Positions 32,942 to 41,714 of a stretch of DNA of 64,000 bases are shown in pieces (the first letter of the stretch is position 1; each line of letters starts with the position of its first letter). The DNA is from Micromonospora inositola (GTDB lineage Bacteria; Actinomycetota; Actinomycetes; Mycobacteriales; Micromonosporaceae): assembly GCF_900090285.1 (NCBI RefSeq), contig NZ_LT607754.1, positions 5,668,001-5,732,000 on the forward strand, given 5' to 3'. The notes under the pieces are model-generated. The model saw only the letters and a list, made by a program, of their open reading frames with translations, had not been told where the DNA came from and ran no database searches. The position numbers were made by a program, and so were the translations under genes.

Positions 32942-33829
32942 TCAGCGCGGGTACAGCTCGTCGGCGATCCTGCCGAGCAGCTCGGGCGTCCGCTCCGGCG
33001 TCGCGGCCTCCACGCAGAGCCGCTCCATGGCCAGCGCGTAGTAGTCGAGGTCCTCGCGCTTGTCCAGATAGATCGCGCTGGTCAACTGCTCGATGTAGAC
33101 GATGTCCGGGAGGTCCTGGTCGCCGAAGCGCAGGATGGAGAAGGCGCCCCCGGCGGCGGCGTGCCCGCCGGCGTCGAAGGGCACGATCTGGAGCCGGACG
33201 TGCGGGGAGGCCGTCGCCTCGAGCAGCGCGTCCAACTGGCCGCGCATCACCTCCGGCCCGCCGATCGGCCGGCGCAGGGCGGCCTCGTCGACGACCGCCC
33301 AGAGCTGGGGAGGCTGGGTCCGGCCCAGCAGCTCCTGGCGCGCCATCCGCAGGCTCACCCGCCGCTCGACCTCCTCCGGCGCGGCGCCGCGATGGCCGAG
33401 CAGGATGACCGCGCGGGCGTACTCGGGGGTCTGCAGCAGGCCGGGGACGAACTGGATCTCGTACGTCCGGATCAGCGCGGCGGCGGCCTCCAGCCCCAGG
33501 TAGGACTGGAACCAGGTGGGCAGCACGTCGCCGTACCGGTGCCACCAACCGGGGCTGTTCGCGTCCCTGGCCAGCTTGAGCAGCGCCGCGCGCTCGTCGG
33601 TCGCCGAGACGCCGTAGAGGGTGAGCAGGTCGGCGACGTCCCGCTCCTTGAAGCCGACCCGGCCGAGCTCCATCCGGCTGATCTTCGACTCGGAGGACCG
33701 GATCTCCCAGCCGGCGCCCTCGCGGGTGACCCCGGCGCCCTCGCGGAGCCGCCGCAGCTGCGCCCCGAGCAGCATGCGGAGCACGGTCGGGCCAGTGGCC
33801 GGGCCGTCCTGGCCGGGAACCATCGTCAC
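32942..33829 (-). CDS. XRE helix-turn-helix regulator with DUF5753
   Basis: The 295-residue protein has a Cro/CI-type helix-turn-helix at about 20-75 (LRRLREGAGVTREG, SKISRMELGRVGF) and a C-terminal DUF5753 domain (SYLGLEAAAALIRTYEIQFVPGLLQTPEYARA, about 115-150). This architecture is the regulator half of the XRE-DUF5753/DUF397 pairs that are multicopy in actinomycetes and linked to development and antibiotic regulation (Scr1/BldB-like modules). The DUF397 partner lies upstream here, the reverse of the usual order. Confidence 0.9.
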   Translation of the reverse strand: MTMVPGQDGPATGPTVLRMLLGAQLRRLREGAGVTREGAGWEIRSSESKISRMELGRVGFKERDVADLLTLYGVSATDERAALLKLARDANSPGWWHRYGDVLPTWFQSYLGLEAAAALIRTYEIQFVPGLLQTPEYARAVILLGHRGAAPEEVERRVSLRMARQELLGRTQPPQLWAVVDEAALRRPIGGPEVMRGQLDALLEATASPHVRLQIVPFDAGGHAAAGGAFSILRFGDQDLPDIVYIEQLTSAIYLDKREDLDYYALAMERLCVEAATPERTPELLGRIADELYPR

Positions 33830-33935
33830 GTGGCCGTCCTTCGCCTGCCGACTGTCACCGACCGGACGCCCCAGTCCGGCCGACGTGTAAGCATGTCATG
33901 GACCCTCAGTGAGGTGAACTCCTCCGGACGGCCGA

Positions 33936-34199
33936 TCAGTCCCGGCGCCGGGACGCGGGCCCGGCGACCAGGTTGTCGAAGTCCCCGTCCCGGGCGCCGA
34001 GCACGAAGGCCGCGATCTCGTCCACGGTGTAGATCAGCGCCGGGCCCTCCGGGTGCCGGGAGTTGCGCATGGCGATGCCGGCGCCGTCCGGAAGTGCGGC
34101 CAGCTCGACGCAGTTTCCGCTGGGGTTGCTGCGGCGGCTCTTCTGCCACCGCAGCGGCGGCAGCTGACTGGTGGGTACGCCGTTCTGGGGTTGCTGCAT
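33936..34199 (-). CDS. DUF397 protein, partner of the XRE regulator
   Basis: The 87-residue protein starts at ATG 34199. The DUF397 signature is WQKSRRSNPSGNCVELAAL, followed by AIAMRNSRHPEGPALIYTVDEIAAFVLGARDGDFDNL. DUF397 proteins bind and counteract their paired XRE-DUF5753 regulator. It is the first gene of the pair, with 106 nt between the two genes. Regulation probably involves the palindromes at 34284-34343. Confidence 0.9.
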   Translation of the reverse strand: MQQPQNGVPTSQLPPLRWQKSRRSNPSGNCVELAALPDGAGIAMRNSRHPEGPALIYTVDEIAAFVLGARDGDFDNLVAGPASRRRD

Positions 34200-34283
34200 G
34201 GGGGCGTCTTTCTGTGCAAGAGCCAGCCGATGCCGCGGGAGGAGCGGTGGTGGCGACGGGGCAGGATGTCCACAGAGGACCGT

Positions 34284-34343
34284 GATGCACGTGCATCTGC
34301 TATTGCATCTGCATTGGACAGCGAGCATGATAACGCACGTGCG
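34284..34343. promoter_or_regulatory. Two GCACGTGC palindromes upstream of the DUF397 gene
   Basis: gatgcacgtgcatc (34284-34297, perfect 14 bp) and cgcacgtgcg (34334-34343, perfect 10 bp) share the core gcacgtgc with centres 48 bp apart. Between them are tgctattgcatctgcattg and an AT-rich stretch. The region is shared with the divergent diguanylate cyclase gene. Confidence 0.45.
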
Positions 34344-34466
34344 GTGTACCCGAGCGTTCACTTTGGGTTACCACGCTCCCCGTCGGGACCAGCGGAAACA
34401 CGGGTCCGGGACGGGCGGTCGAGGCACCGCCACGGGGAGACCGACGGCTGTGGCGAGGGAGGGTTC

Positions 34467-35117
34467 GTGCCGGATCCGATGACCGTCGCGTCCGGAATCT
34501 CCGCCGCCGGCGCCCTGGTCTCCACCTGGCAGCTACGCCGCCGGGCGCTGCGCGCGGAGGCGGAGATCGAGCTCCTGCAGGCCGAGTTGGCGGCCGAACG
34601 GCACGCCGCCAGCCACGACCCACTGACCGGGCTGCCCAACCGACGTGCCTTCCACCGGCTCGCCGCGACCCTGCTCACCGGCACCGCCGGCAACCCGCTG
34701 ATCGCCGTGGTGCTCGACCTGGACGACTTCAAGCAGGTCAACGACCGGTACGGCCACGCCGCCGGCGACCAGGTGCTGATCTGCGTGGCCCAGCGGCTCG
34801 CCGCCTTCGCCGGGGACAACCTGGTCGCCCGGCTCGGTGGCGACGAGTTCGCCGGGCTGCTGACCGGCCCGACGGTGGACCGGCGGTGGATCGAGCACGC
34901 CACCCGGCGGCTCTGCGAGGCGCTTGCCGCGCCGATCCCGCTCGGCAGCCGCACCGTGCAGGTGACCGCGTCGGTCGGGCTCGCTCCGGTGCACGGGCCG
35001 ACCCAGCTCGCCGAGGCGCTCTGCCGGGCGGACGCCGCGATGTACCAGGCGAAGAGCGTGGCCGCGGCCCGACCGGCCCCGCAACTGGTGGACAGCGCGC
35101 ACCTCGCCGAACACTGA
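34467..35117 (+). CDS. Diguanylate cyclase (GGDEF domain)
   Basis: The 216-residue protein starts at GTG 34467 behind GAGGGAGG. A short N-terminal hydrophobic stretch (VASGISAAGALVSTW) and a helical linker (AEIELLQAELAAER) precede the GGDEF domain: DPLTGLPNRRAFHRL, VVLDLDDFKQVNDRYGHAAGDQVL and the intact active site RLGGDEFAG. No classical RxxD inhibitory site is evident before GGDEF (DNLVARLGGDEF). It makes c-di-GMP, which controls development in actinomycetes. The input is unknown. Confidence 0.9.
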   Translation: MPDPMTVASGISAAGALVSTWQLRRRALRAEAEIELLQAELAAERHAASHDPLTGLPNRRAFHRLAATLLTGTAGNPLIAVVLDLDDFKQVNDRYGHAAGDQVLICVAQRLAAFAGDNLVARLGGDEFAGLLTGPTVDRRWIEHATRRLCEALAAPIPLGSRTVQVTASVGLAPVHGPTQLAEALCRADAAMYQAKSVAAARPAPQLVDSAHLAEH

Positions 35118-35125
35118 CCGGCTGA

Positions 35126-36139
35126 TCAGGTCCAGCGGCCCAGGTCGCGCAGCGCCTGGCGGGCCAGGCTGACCAGCCCCACCGGGGACAACAGCCCGTC
35201 CACGATCTTCAGCGCGCGGACCCGCTCGGCCTCCGGCCGGTCCGCGTCGGCCACATCCCGGGCCCAGCTCCAGATGTCGTCGAGGGCCCGCACGCCCAGG
35301 TGGTAGGCGAGCCGGACCGGGTCGAGGTCCACCGGGCCGTACCCGGCGAGGAAGGCGGCCTCGTCCACCCCGGTCGGTGGCGCGAAGGCGGGTCCGCCCC
35401 CGACCACGAACATCAGGTCGCGTTCCCGGGGCGCGAGCACCGCGTCGTCCCAGTCGATCAGCCAGACCCGCCCGTCCGGGTCGAGCAGCAGGTTGCCCAG
35501 GTGCGGATCACCGTGACAGACCACCAGCTCCGCCGGCCGGTCGCGCAGCTCCGCGCCGAGCCGATCGACCCGGTCGAGCAGCGTCGACACGTCGTCGGCG
35601 GCCGCCCGCCAGCGGGCCGCCACCTCCCTGGTCCACCGGTCGGCCGCGCCGTCCACGGCCCGCAGCCGGCGGTCCGTGGCCCGGGTGGCCGAGGCGACCG
35701 CCGCGTGGGTGTGATCCTCCCGGGGCAGCAGTGCCGCCAGCTCGTCGGTGGGCGCGGCGCCATGGGTCGCGGCCAGCACCTCGCCGTACGCGCGCCAGTG
35801 GGGGGCGCTCATCCCGCCGGCGAGCGCCCGGTCGGCGGAGAGCCACGGCACCAAGGAGAGCCGCCGTCCCTCGTGGACCCCGCAGAGCCCACCGTCCAGG
35901 GTGGCCAGCGGCGCGGCGATGCCCGGCACGCCCCGCCCGGCCAGGTGGGCCGTGACGAGCAGCCCCGCCGGGGTGCCGCCGCCGCTCAGCTTGACCGCCC
36001 ACTGGGCGCCGTCGGCGGTGGTGGCCCGCCACAGCAGCGCCGCGTCGTCCGCGCCGTACGGCACCGGCTCGGCAGCGACCAGGACGAGACCGAAGTCGGC
36101 CCGCAGCCACCCGGCCAGCCGGTCGTCCACCGCGGTCAT
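35126..36139 (-). CDS. Aminoglycoside phosphotransferase-like (APH family) kinase
   Basis: The 337-residue protein starts at ATG 36139 (MTAVDDRLAGWLRADFG). Kinase-like motifs are AQWAVKLSGGG (ATP Lys), LVVCHGDPHLGNLLLDPDG (catalytic HGDxxxxN, about 215) and VWLIDWDDAVLAPRERDLMF (metal-binding Asp). The family includes antibiotic kinases, spectinomycin phosphotransferases and small-molecule kinases; this sequence most resembles the spectinomycin/hygromycin branch in overall plan, but the substrate cannot be told. It converges on the diguanylate cyclase gene. Confidence 0.85.
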   Translation of the reverse strand: MTAVDDRLAGWLRADFGLVLVAAEPVPYGADDAALLWRATTADGAQWAVKLSGGGTPAGLLVTAHLAGRGVPGIAAPLATLDGGLCGVHEGRRLSLVPWLSADRALAGGMSAPHWRAYGEVLAATHGAAPTDELAALLPREDHTHAAVASATRATDRRLRAVDGAADRWTREVAARWRAAADDVSTLLDRVDRLGAELRDRPAELVVCHGDPHLGNLLLDPDGRVWLIDWDDAVLAPRERDLMFVVGGGPAFAPPTGVDEAAFLAGYGPVDLDPVRLAYHLGVRALDDIWSWARDVADADRPEAERVRALKIVDGLLSPVGLVSLARQALRDLGRWT

Positions 36140-36188
36140 CGCGTCACCCTGCCACTCCCCCGGGCCCGGCGGCGAGCGGTCGCCCGGG

Positions 36189-36683
36189 TCAGCGCCAGCC
36201 GTAGCCGGCGCGCAGGGCCTGGCCCACCCGGTCGAAGCGGGGCCGGTCCAGCACCGCACCCTCGCGCCGGATGCTGTCCTCCCGCATGGTGAGGACCCGG
36301 TCGAGGCGTACCCAGCTGGGGCGGTTGTCGTGGTCCCAGGCGCCCGGCCCGAGCGCCAGCCAGTGCCGCTGGCCGTCCCGCTCGCTCTGGCTGGAGAGCA
36401 TCAACCCGAACAGCGTCCGGCTCTGCCGGCCCACCACCAGCACCGGGCGGTCCTTGCCCTGCCGGGGGTCGTCCTCGTACGGGACCCAGGTCCAGACGAT
36501 CTCCCCCGGATCGGCCTGCCCGTCCAGCTCCGGGGCGTACGCGAGCTGGCGGCGCTGCAGCGCGGCCACCTGGCGGCGCCGCGCGACCTGGGCCGGGATC
36601 GGACCCGGCGTCCGGGTCGGCGTCGCCGTGCCCCCGGACCTCCGGACGAGCCGCGACGCCACATTCCTCAACAGACCTGCCAC
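36189..36683 (-). CDS. PemK/MazF-like protein without an antitoxin gene
   Basis: I start it at GTG 36683 (VAGLLRNVASRLVRRSG, 164 residues); the frame to 36812 lacks a good start. After a basic N-terminus, the PemK/MazF-like fold is indicated by GEIVWTWVPYEDDPRQGKDRPVLVV (about 75-95) and WVRLDRVLTMREDSIRRE (about 130). MazF-type toxins cut RNA, but this actinobacterial branch is longer, has a Trp-rich first strand and is found without antitoxin, so a housekeeping role is more likely. No antitoxin-like frame precedes it. Confidence 0.65.
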   Translation of the reverse strand: MAGLLRNVASRLVRRSGGTATPTRTPGPIPAQVARRRQVAALQRRQLAYAPELDGQADPGEIVWTWVPYEDDPRQGKDRPVLVVGRQSRTLFGLMLSSQSERDGQRHWLALGPGAWDHDNRPSWVRLDRVLTMREDSIRREGAVLDRPRFDRVGQALRAGYGWR

Positions 36684-36815
36684 GGCCGGCAGCCTATCCT
36701 CCGGGCCGGGGACCCGCGCGCCGCCGCCCGGCGAACTGCGGTAGAGGTACGGCGGTGTGCCGCAGCCCGACAGCCGCGTAACCCCCTCGACCCGGTGAAC
36801 GTTCTCGGTCACGCA

Positions 36816-37271
36816 CTAGGTGGCGGACCAGGTGACCTTCGGCGGTCGGACGGCGGCGCACAGCGGGTGACCTTTGGCGTCGGTGAGCCCCAGCCTTGCC
36901 GTCAGGCTGCCGGCACCGACCGCTGCATGCGCGGTGGCGGCCTCAACACCGTCAAGCCACAGTTTGGCCCGCCGGAACATGGTGAACGTGCCGGTGTCAT
37001 CGATCTCGCCCCAGGACAGGTAGATGAAACGGCGACCAGGCCCGCCCTGAATGTACGGCCCGCGCACATCGAGACTTCCATCGGTGACGGTCGCGGCACT
37101 GCAGTCCAGGTTCCAGGTCACGGCCGCGGCGTCGCCCGGCTGCAGGTCGAGCCACTGGGTCGGCTGGTCGCGCCGCTGCACGCCGACATGGATGTTGCGG
37201 TAGCCGGGGAAGTCGCCGCTGCTGCCGCAATCGCGCCCGGGAAGGTCGTGGCCCTCGATGCGGATCCGCAC
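36816..37271 (-). CDS. DUF5990 family protein
   Basis: The 151-residue protein begins at GTG 37271 (VRIRIEGHDLPGRDC). The pattern of GxDLPGRxC, IHVGVQRRDQPTQWLDLQPGDA, and FIYLSWGEIDDTGTFTMFRRAKLWLDGV matches the DUF5990 family of small beta-rich proteins. Function is unknown. No signal peptide. It is a single gene between the PemK-like gene and the frameshifted methyltransferase. Confidence 0.75.
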   Translation of the reverse strand: MRIRIEGHDLPGRDCGSSGDFPGYRNIHVGVQRRDQPTQWLDLQPGDAAAVTWNLDCSAATVTDGSLDVRGPYIQGGPGRRFIYLSWGEIDDTGTFTMFRRAKLWLDGVEAATAHAAVGAGSLTARLGLTDAKGHPLCAAVRPPKVTWSAT

Positions 37272-37330
37272 CAGCCCAGCGTAGACCGCTCGCTTGGAGG
37301 ACGTCGGGCACGTCGGGCCGCTGAGCCCGG

Positions 37331-38076
37331 TCAGGCCGGGCGGCGGCCCAGGACCAGCGTGGTGCGCAGGTCCAGAACGACCGTTCCGCCGAACCCGTCG
37401 ACCGCCGCGCCGACCGCCGCCAGCACCCGCTCCCGCAGCTCGGGCGGCCGCCTCAGCTGCGGGGAGAACGTGCTGACCAGCGCCTGGTACGCGGCCGTGG
37501 TCAGCGGGACCGCACGGCGGAAGGACACCGGGCGGACGTCGGCGAAGAGCCCGCTGCCGGCGATGTCGGCGTGGAACCAGTCATCGGGACGGTCCCGGAA
37601 GGGGGCCGGGTCCACCGACTCGAACGCCGCCTCGATCGCGACGGCCTGCGCCGGGTCGACGTACGCGTAGCGGTGCGCGAAGACGGCCAGGCTGCCGCCC
37701 AGGGTCAGCGCGTCTTTCGCCCGGCGGTTGCGGGTCTCCGGCTCCACCAGTGCCAGGCCAGCGCGCAGGCCAGCGCCGGCACGCCGCCCGGCGGGGGCGT
37801 CCACTCCTCGAAGGCCGCCACCACCACCTCGACCAGGGGGAACCGGGCCGCCAGCAGCTCGGCCATCCGCGGATCCGGCTCCACGCAGGTCATCGGCGCG
37901 CCCAACCCGACCAGGACCTCGGTGGCCCGGCCCGTTCCGGCGCCCACCTCGACCAACCGGGCGGGCACCCCGCCGTTGTAGGCGCGGATCGCCTCGACGA
38001 TCTCCGGCGGGTAGCCGGGGCGCGCCTCGTCGTAGCTGCCGGCGACCTCACCGAAAAGCTGGGTCATGACCGTCAT
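37331..38076 (-). pseudogene. Frameshifted class I SAM-dependent methyltransferase
   Basis: The N-terminal half (start ATG 38076 or 38067) carries LVEVGAGTGRATEVL and VEPDPRMAELLAARFP, the SAM-binding motifs, and reaches ACALAWHWW. The C-terminal half lies in another frame (LVEPETRNRRAKDALTLGGSLAVFAH to TLVLGRRPA). The family normally reads AWHWV(D/E)P at this point. Restoring one G in the tggtgg at about 37741-37750 would rejoin them, giving a protein of about 248 residues. So a single-base deletion, or a sequencing error, has split the gene. Confidence 0.75.
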
Positions 38077-38120
38077 CGTGACAGGGTGGACGACGAACGC
38101 GTGACCCTTGGGGAGGAAGC

Positions 38121-38639
38121 ATGACCGACGAGCTGCCCCGGGACCTGCCGCTCCTGGAACGTCGCGCGGTGCGGGTGGTGGTGCTGGACGCCGAGGAGCG
38201 GGTGCTGCTGTTCCACACCCGCGACCCGGACCACCCCCGGCTCGGCACCTGGTGGGAGCTGCCGGGCGGTGGTCTCGACCCCGGCGAGACGTACCTCGAC
38301 GCGGCGGTGCGGGAGCTGCGCGAGGAGACCGGGATCCGGGTGGGCCCGGAGCAGGTCGGCGCACCCGGCTGGCGCCGTCGGGCCAGCTTCGTCCACCGGC
38401 AGTTGCGGCACCTGCAGGACGAGGTGGTGGTGCCGGTCCGGCTGCCCGGGCGGGGCCCGGCGGTCGACGAGTCGGACCGGCTCGACTACGAGCTGGAGGA
38501 CTACTTCGGCTTCCGCTGGTGGCCGGTCGCCGAGATCGTGGCCAGCCGGGAGCGCTTCTACCCGGGGCGGCTGCCGGCGCTGCTCACCCCGTTCCTGGCC
38601 GGAGAGGAGATCGACGAGCCGTTCGAACTCTGGTCCTGA
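38121..38639 (+). CDS. Nudix hydrolase
   Basis: The 172-residue protein has a canonical Nudix box, GGGLDPGETYLDAAVRELREETGI (about 50-73; GX5EX7REUXEEXGU), preceded by the strand RRAVRVVVLDAEERVLLFH. The C-terminal part EDYFGFRWWPVAEI is typical of ADP-ribose/8-oxo-dGTP type Nudix enzymes. It hydrolyses a nucleoside diphosphate derivative; the substrate is not predictable. It is divergent from the methyltransferase with a 44-nt gap and is followed by the serpin-like gene. Confidence 0.9.
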   Translation: MTDELPRDLPLLERRAVRVVVLDAEERVLLFHTRDPDHPRLGTWWELPGGGLDPGETYLDAAVRELREETGIRVGPEQVGAPGWRRRASFVHRQLRHLQDEVVVPVRLPGRGPAVDESDRLDYELEDYFGFRWWPVAEIVASRERFYPGRLPALLTPFLAGEEIDEPFELWS

Positions 38640-38688
38640 CGGGCCCGGCGGGCGTGCCGAACCGGCCGGCGGTGGGCAGAGTGGAGCC

Positions 38689-39915
38689 ATGACGAGCCTC
38701 CAGGAGCCCCTCGCCCGGTACGCCGACCGCCTGCACGCCGCCGTCGACCCCGGCCACCACGTGGCGTCCCCGCTCGGCGCCTGGCTGTTGCTGGCGCTCT
38801 GCGGACCGGCGGCGACCGGCACCGAGCGGGACGAGCTGGCGGACGTGCTCGGCATGGACCCGTCGGCCGCCGCCGCGACGGCGGCCGCCCTGCTGGCCGA
38901 GCCGCACCCGCTGGTGCCCGCCGCGACCGCGGTCTGGCACCGCGCCGGGTACGACCCCGCCGGGATCGCCCACTGGTACGCCGGCCTGCCGCCGCGGACC
39001 GCGACCGGGCCGCTGCCGGGGCAGGACGGGCTGGACGCCTGGGCGCGCGAGCACACCCTCGGGCTGATCGACCGGTTCCCGCTGCGGGTCACGTCGCAGG
39101 TGGTGCTGGCCCTGGCGAGCGCGCTGGCCACCCGCATCTCCTGGAGGGAGCCGTTCGACCTGGCCCCCGCCGCGGCCCTCGGGCCGGCCAGCGCCTGGGC
39201 CGGTTCGCTCACCCGGGTGCTGCGCTCCCCCGAGCGCGGTCACCGGTCCTGGATCGCCGCCACCGACCGGGCCGGCGAGGTGATCGTGCACGTTGCGACG
39301 GCCCAGCCGGGACCGGTTGAGGGTGGCGAGGCGGGGCTCGCCGTGGTCTCGGTGGCGGCCGCGCCCGGGGTGGCGCCGGGTGACGTGCTGGCCGCCGCGT
39401 ACCGGCTCGGCGCGGCGGCGGTGGCCGGGGGCGAGCCGGGCCGGCGGTCGCTGTTCGACCTGCAGCTGGGCGAGACGGCACTGTGGAGCGTGCGGGAGGA
39501 GCGGGTGCGCACCCGGGCCCGGGACGGCCGGGAGGAGCGCCACTCGGCGGTGCTGCCCTGCTGGTCGGCGCGGAGCGAGCACGACCTCACCGGGTCCCGG
39601 CTGGGCTTCCCCACGGCGATCAGAGCGGTGGCGGCCGACGCGCAGGCGGAGGCCCGGCAGGCGGCGATGGCCCGGTTCGGCCGGTACGGCTTCGAGGCGG
39701 CCGCGGTGACCGGCGCCTTCGCCCTGGTAAGCCTGCCGCCCGAGGGGGTGGCCCGGACCGCCGAGCTGCGCTTCGGCCACCCGTACGCGGTGGTGGCGGT
39801 GACCACAGACGAGCGGCGGGACGGGGTGGGCCCGTGGCACGGGGTGCCGGTCTTCTCGGCCTGGGTGGCCGAGCCGGAGGAGCCGTCGGCCGCCGACCTC
39901 GTCGACCCGTCCTGA
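38689..39915 (+). CDS. Serpin-like protein
   Basis: The 408-residue protein (a normal serpin length) starts at ATG 38689 behind GTGGAG. Serpin landmarks in order are HHVASPLGAWLLLALCGPAATGTERDELADVL (the N-terminal SPxSxxxxLxxxxxGAxGxT motif), VVLALASALATRISWREPFDL (LVxxNAxYFKGxWxxxF), a hinge-like RYGFEAAAVTGAFALVSLP near 345 (EGxxAAAAT region), and FGHPYAVVAVTT to VPVFSAWVAEPEE (DHPFxFxI ... FxGxVxxP). No signal peptide, so it would act inside the cell. The reactive loop is shorter and less regular than inhibitory serpins, so inhibition is uncertain. Confidence 0.7.
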   Translation: MTSLQEPLARYADRLHAAVDPGHHVASPLGAWLLLALCGPAATGTERDELADVLGMDPSAAAATAAALLAEPHPLVPAATAVWHRAGYDPAGIAHWYAGLPPRTATGPLPGQDGLDAWAREHTLGLIDRFPLRVTSQVVLALASALATRISWREPFDLAPAAALGPASAWAGSLTRVLRSPERGHRSWIAATDRAGEVIVHVATAQPGPVEGGEAGLAVVSVAAAPGVAPGDVLAAAYRLGAAAVAGGEPGRRSLFDLQLGETALWSVREERVRTRARDGREERHSAVLPCWSARSEHDLTGSRLGFPTAIRAVAADAQAEARQAAMARFGRYGFEAAAVTGAFALVSLPPEGVARTAELRFGHPYAVVAVTTDERRDGVGPWHGVPVFSAWVAEPEEPSAADLVDPS

Positions 39916-39931
39916 CGGTCGGCCCGCCGCG

Positions 39932-40330
39932 TCAGCCGCCGTACGGCGGTCGCGGGATCGGGTCGACCATCGCGTCGAAACCCTTCGGCAGCTGGGCCAC
40001 GAGGTCGGAGAACTCTCCGACGGTGACCGCCTCGCGCAGGGTGGCCAGCACCGCCCGCGCCCCCACCTCGGCGACCGCCGGGTCCACCCCGGCCCGGTCG
40101 GCCACCCGGTACACGAACTCGACCGCGCCTCCGGTCGGGCCACCGTCGCCGGCCGGGGCGGCGAGGTAGCCGCTCAGCTCGTCCGGCAGTTGCGCCGCGA
40201 GGTCGTCCGCCTCGTCCCCGGTCACCCGCTCAGCCAGGGTCTGCAGGGTGGCCCGGGCGATCGTGGCGGCCTGCTCGGTGGGCAGCTCGGACCGGCGGGA
40301 CACCGCCTCGACGAATCGGGGAAACCGCAC
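39932..40330 (-). CDS. DUF2267 domain protein
   Basis: The 132-residue protein (MRFPRFVEAVSRRSELPTEQ) carries the same two half-repeats as the protein at 20075: TLQTLAERVTGDEADDLAAQLPDEL and TLREAVTVGEFSDLVAQLPKGF. The function is unknown. It converges on the serpin-like gene with a 16-nt gap, and lies 82 nt before the MFS gene stop on the same strand. Confidence 0.8.
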   Translation of the reverse strand: MRFPRFVEAVSRRSELPTEQAATIARATLQTLAERVTGDEADDLAAQLPDELSGYLAAPAGDGGPTGGAVEFVYRVADRAGVDPAVAEVGARAVLATLREAVTVGEFSDLVAQLPKGFDAMVDPIPRPPYGG

Positions 40331-40412
40331 GCCACCCTCCTGTCGTCGCCGGCCGCGCGGCGCCGCAGCCGGTCACGCGGTTACCCCCGGCCGGCGACGA
40401 CAAACAGTCCGC

Positions 40413-41672
40413 TCACCGCCCGGCGGAGACGGCCCCGGCCGGGACCGGCGGCCGGTCCGGGGCGGGGATCTCGACGGTCCGCCAGACCGGTGAGCAGCGA
40501 ACGAGCAGCGCCGCCGCGGCCATGCCCACGGCGGCCGACGCGAGGTACGTCGGCGCGCCCAGCAGACCGGTCAGCGCCCCGCCGAGGGCCGCGCCGAGGG
40601 GCATCGTCCCCCAGATGAAGAATCGGCTGGTGGCGGTCATCCGGGACAGCATCTCGCCGGGTGTGACCGCCTGCCGCAGGCTGACCGCGTTGACGTTGTA
40701 GAGCCCGCTGGCGAAGGCGCTCACCGCCAGCCCCGCGCCGATCCAGAGCGGGTGCGGCAGCAGCACCAGCGCCGCGCCGGCCTGGAGCACCGCCGCCGCG
40801 GCGATGGCCCGCCCGACACCGAGGCGCGCCCGGGCCCGGCTGGCGACCGCCGCGCCGAGCAGGTATCCGACGTTGGCGCCGGCGATCAGCAGGCCCACCG
40901 TGGCGGCCGGGAGGCGCAGCTCGCGGACCGCGTACACCAGCAGCATGGCGAGGAAGCCGGCGTGCCAGAGGTTGGTCAGGCCGGAGCAGAGGGTCAGCGC
41001 CCGGACCACCGGGTCCCGGAGCACGAAGCGCACCCCGCCGGTGGCGTCGCGCCACACGCCGCCGGCACCGGGGACCCGCCGCGGGGCCAGCCGGGGCGTA
41101 CCGGCGAGGAACAGCGCCGAGGCGACGAAGCTGGCCACGTCGAGGAGGAGGGCGACCGGCGCGCCGAGCGCGCCGACGAGGAGGCCGGCGAGGCCGGGGC
41201 CGGCGGTCTGCCCGACCGCCCGGGTCGCCTCGAGGCGGGCGTTGGCGTCGGCCAGCCGGCCGGGCGGCGCCACCTCCGGCACCGCCGCGAAGTAGGCCAC
41301 GTCGAAGAGCACCGTGGCGCAGCCGGCCAGCAGCGCCACCGCCATCAGGTGGGCGAGGGTGAGCAGTCCGGCCGCCCACGCCAGCGGCACGCTGGCCAGC
41401 AGCAGGGCGCGGGTCAGGTCGGCGCCGACCAGCACGGCGCGGCGCGGCAGTCGGTCGACGATCGCGCCGGCCGGGATGCCGAGCAGCAGGTACGGCAGGG
41501 TGGTGGCGGCGGTCAGCGCGGCGACCCCGGTCGGCCCGGCGCCGAGCGCGGTCAGCGCGGCCAGGGGCAGCGCCACCGTGGTGACGTGGGTGCCGAGGGT
41601 GCTCACCCCGTCGGAGAGCCAGAGCCGGCGGAAGGTGGCGTGCCGCCACAGGGCGGCGGTGGTGACGGTCAT
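40413..41672 (-). CDS. MFS transporter under MocR control
   Basis: The 419-residue protein starts at ATG 41672; the much longer open frame to 42914 runs antisense through the MocR gene and is not coding. Twelve membrane segments; signatures RRLWLSDGVSTLGTHVTTVALPLAALT at the N-terminus and GIPAGAIVDRLPRRAVLVG (motif A) near 65. It belongs to the MFS_3-like group together with the protein at 12889. It is divergent from the MocR regulator across two identical operators, so its export function is probably induced by the ligand of that regulator. Confidence 0.88.
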   Translation of the reverse strand: MTVTTAALWRHATFRRLWLSDGVSTLGTHVTTVALPLAALTALGAGPTGVAALTAATTLPYLLLGIPAGAIVDRLPRRAVLVGADLTRALLLASVPLAWAAGLLTLAHLMAVALLAGCATVLFDVAYFAAVPEVAPPGRLADANARLEATRAVGQTAGPGLAGLLVGALGAPVALLLDVASFVASALFLAGTPRLAPRRVPGAGGVWRDATGGVRFVLRDPVVRALTLCSGLTNLWHAGFLAMLLVYAVRELRLPAATVGLLIAGANVGYLLGAAVASRARARLGVGRAIAAAAVLQAGAALVLLPHPLWIGAGLAVSAFASGLYNVNAVSLRQAVTPGEMLSRMTATSRFFIWGTMPLGAALGGALTGLLGAPTYLASAAVGMAAAALLVRCSPVWRTVEIPAPDRPPVPAGAVSAGR

Positions 41673-41714
41673 GGGGGCAGCGTCGACGACGTACCCGGAA
41701 TTGCCGGCGGCCCC

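Noticed and set aside
36189..36683. Active MazEF/PemIK toxin-antitoxin module
   Set aside because: No antitoxin-like frame precedes it and the protein is longer than typical toxins with a Trp-rich first strand.
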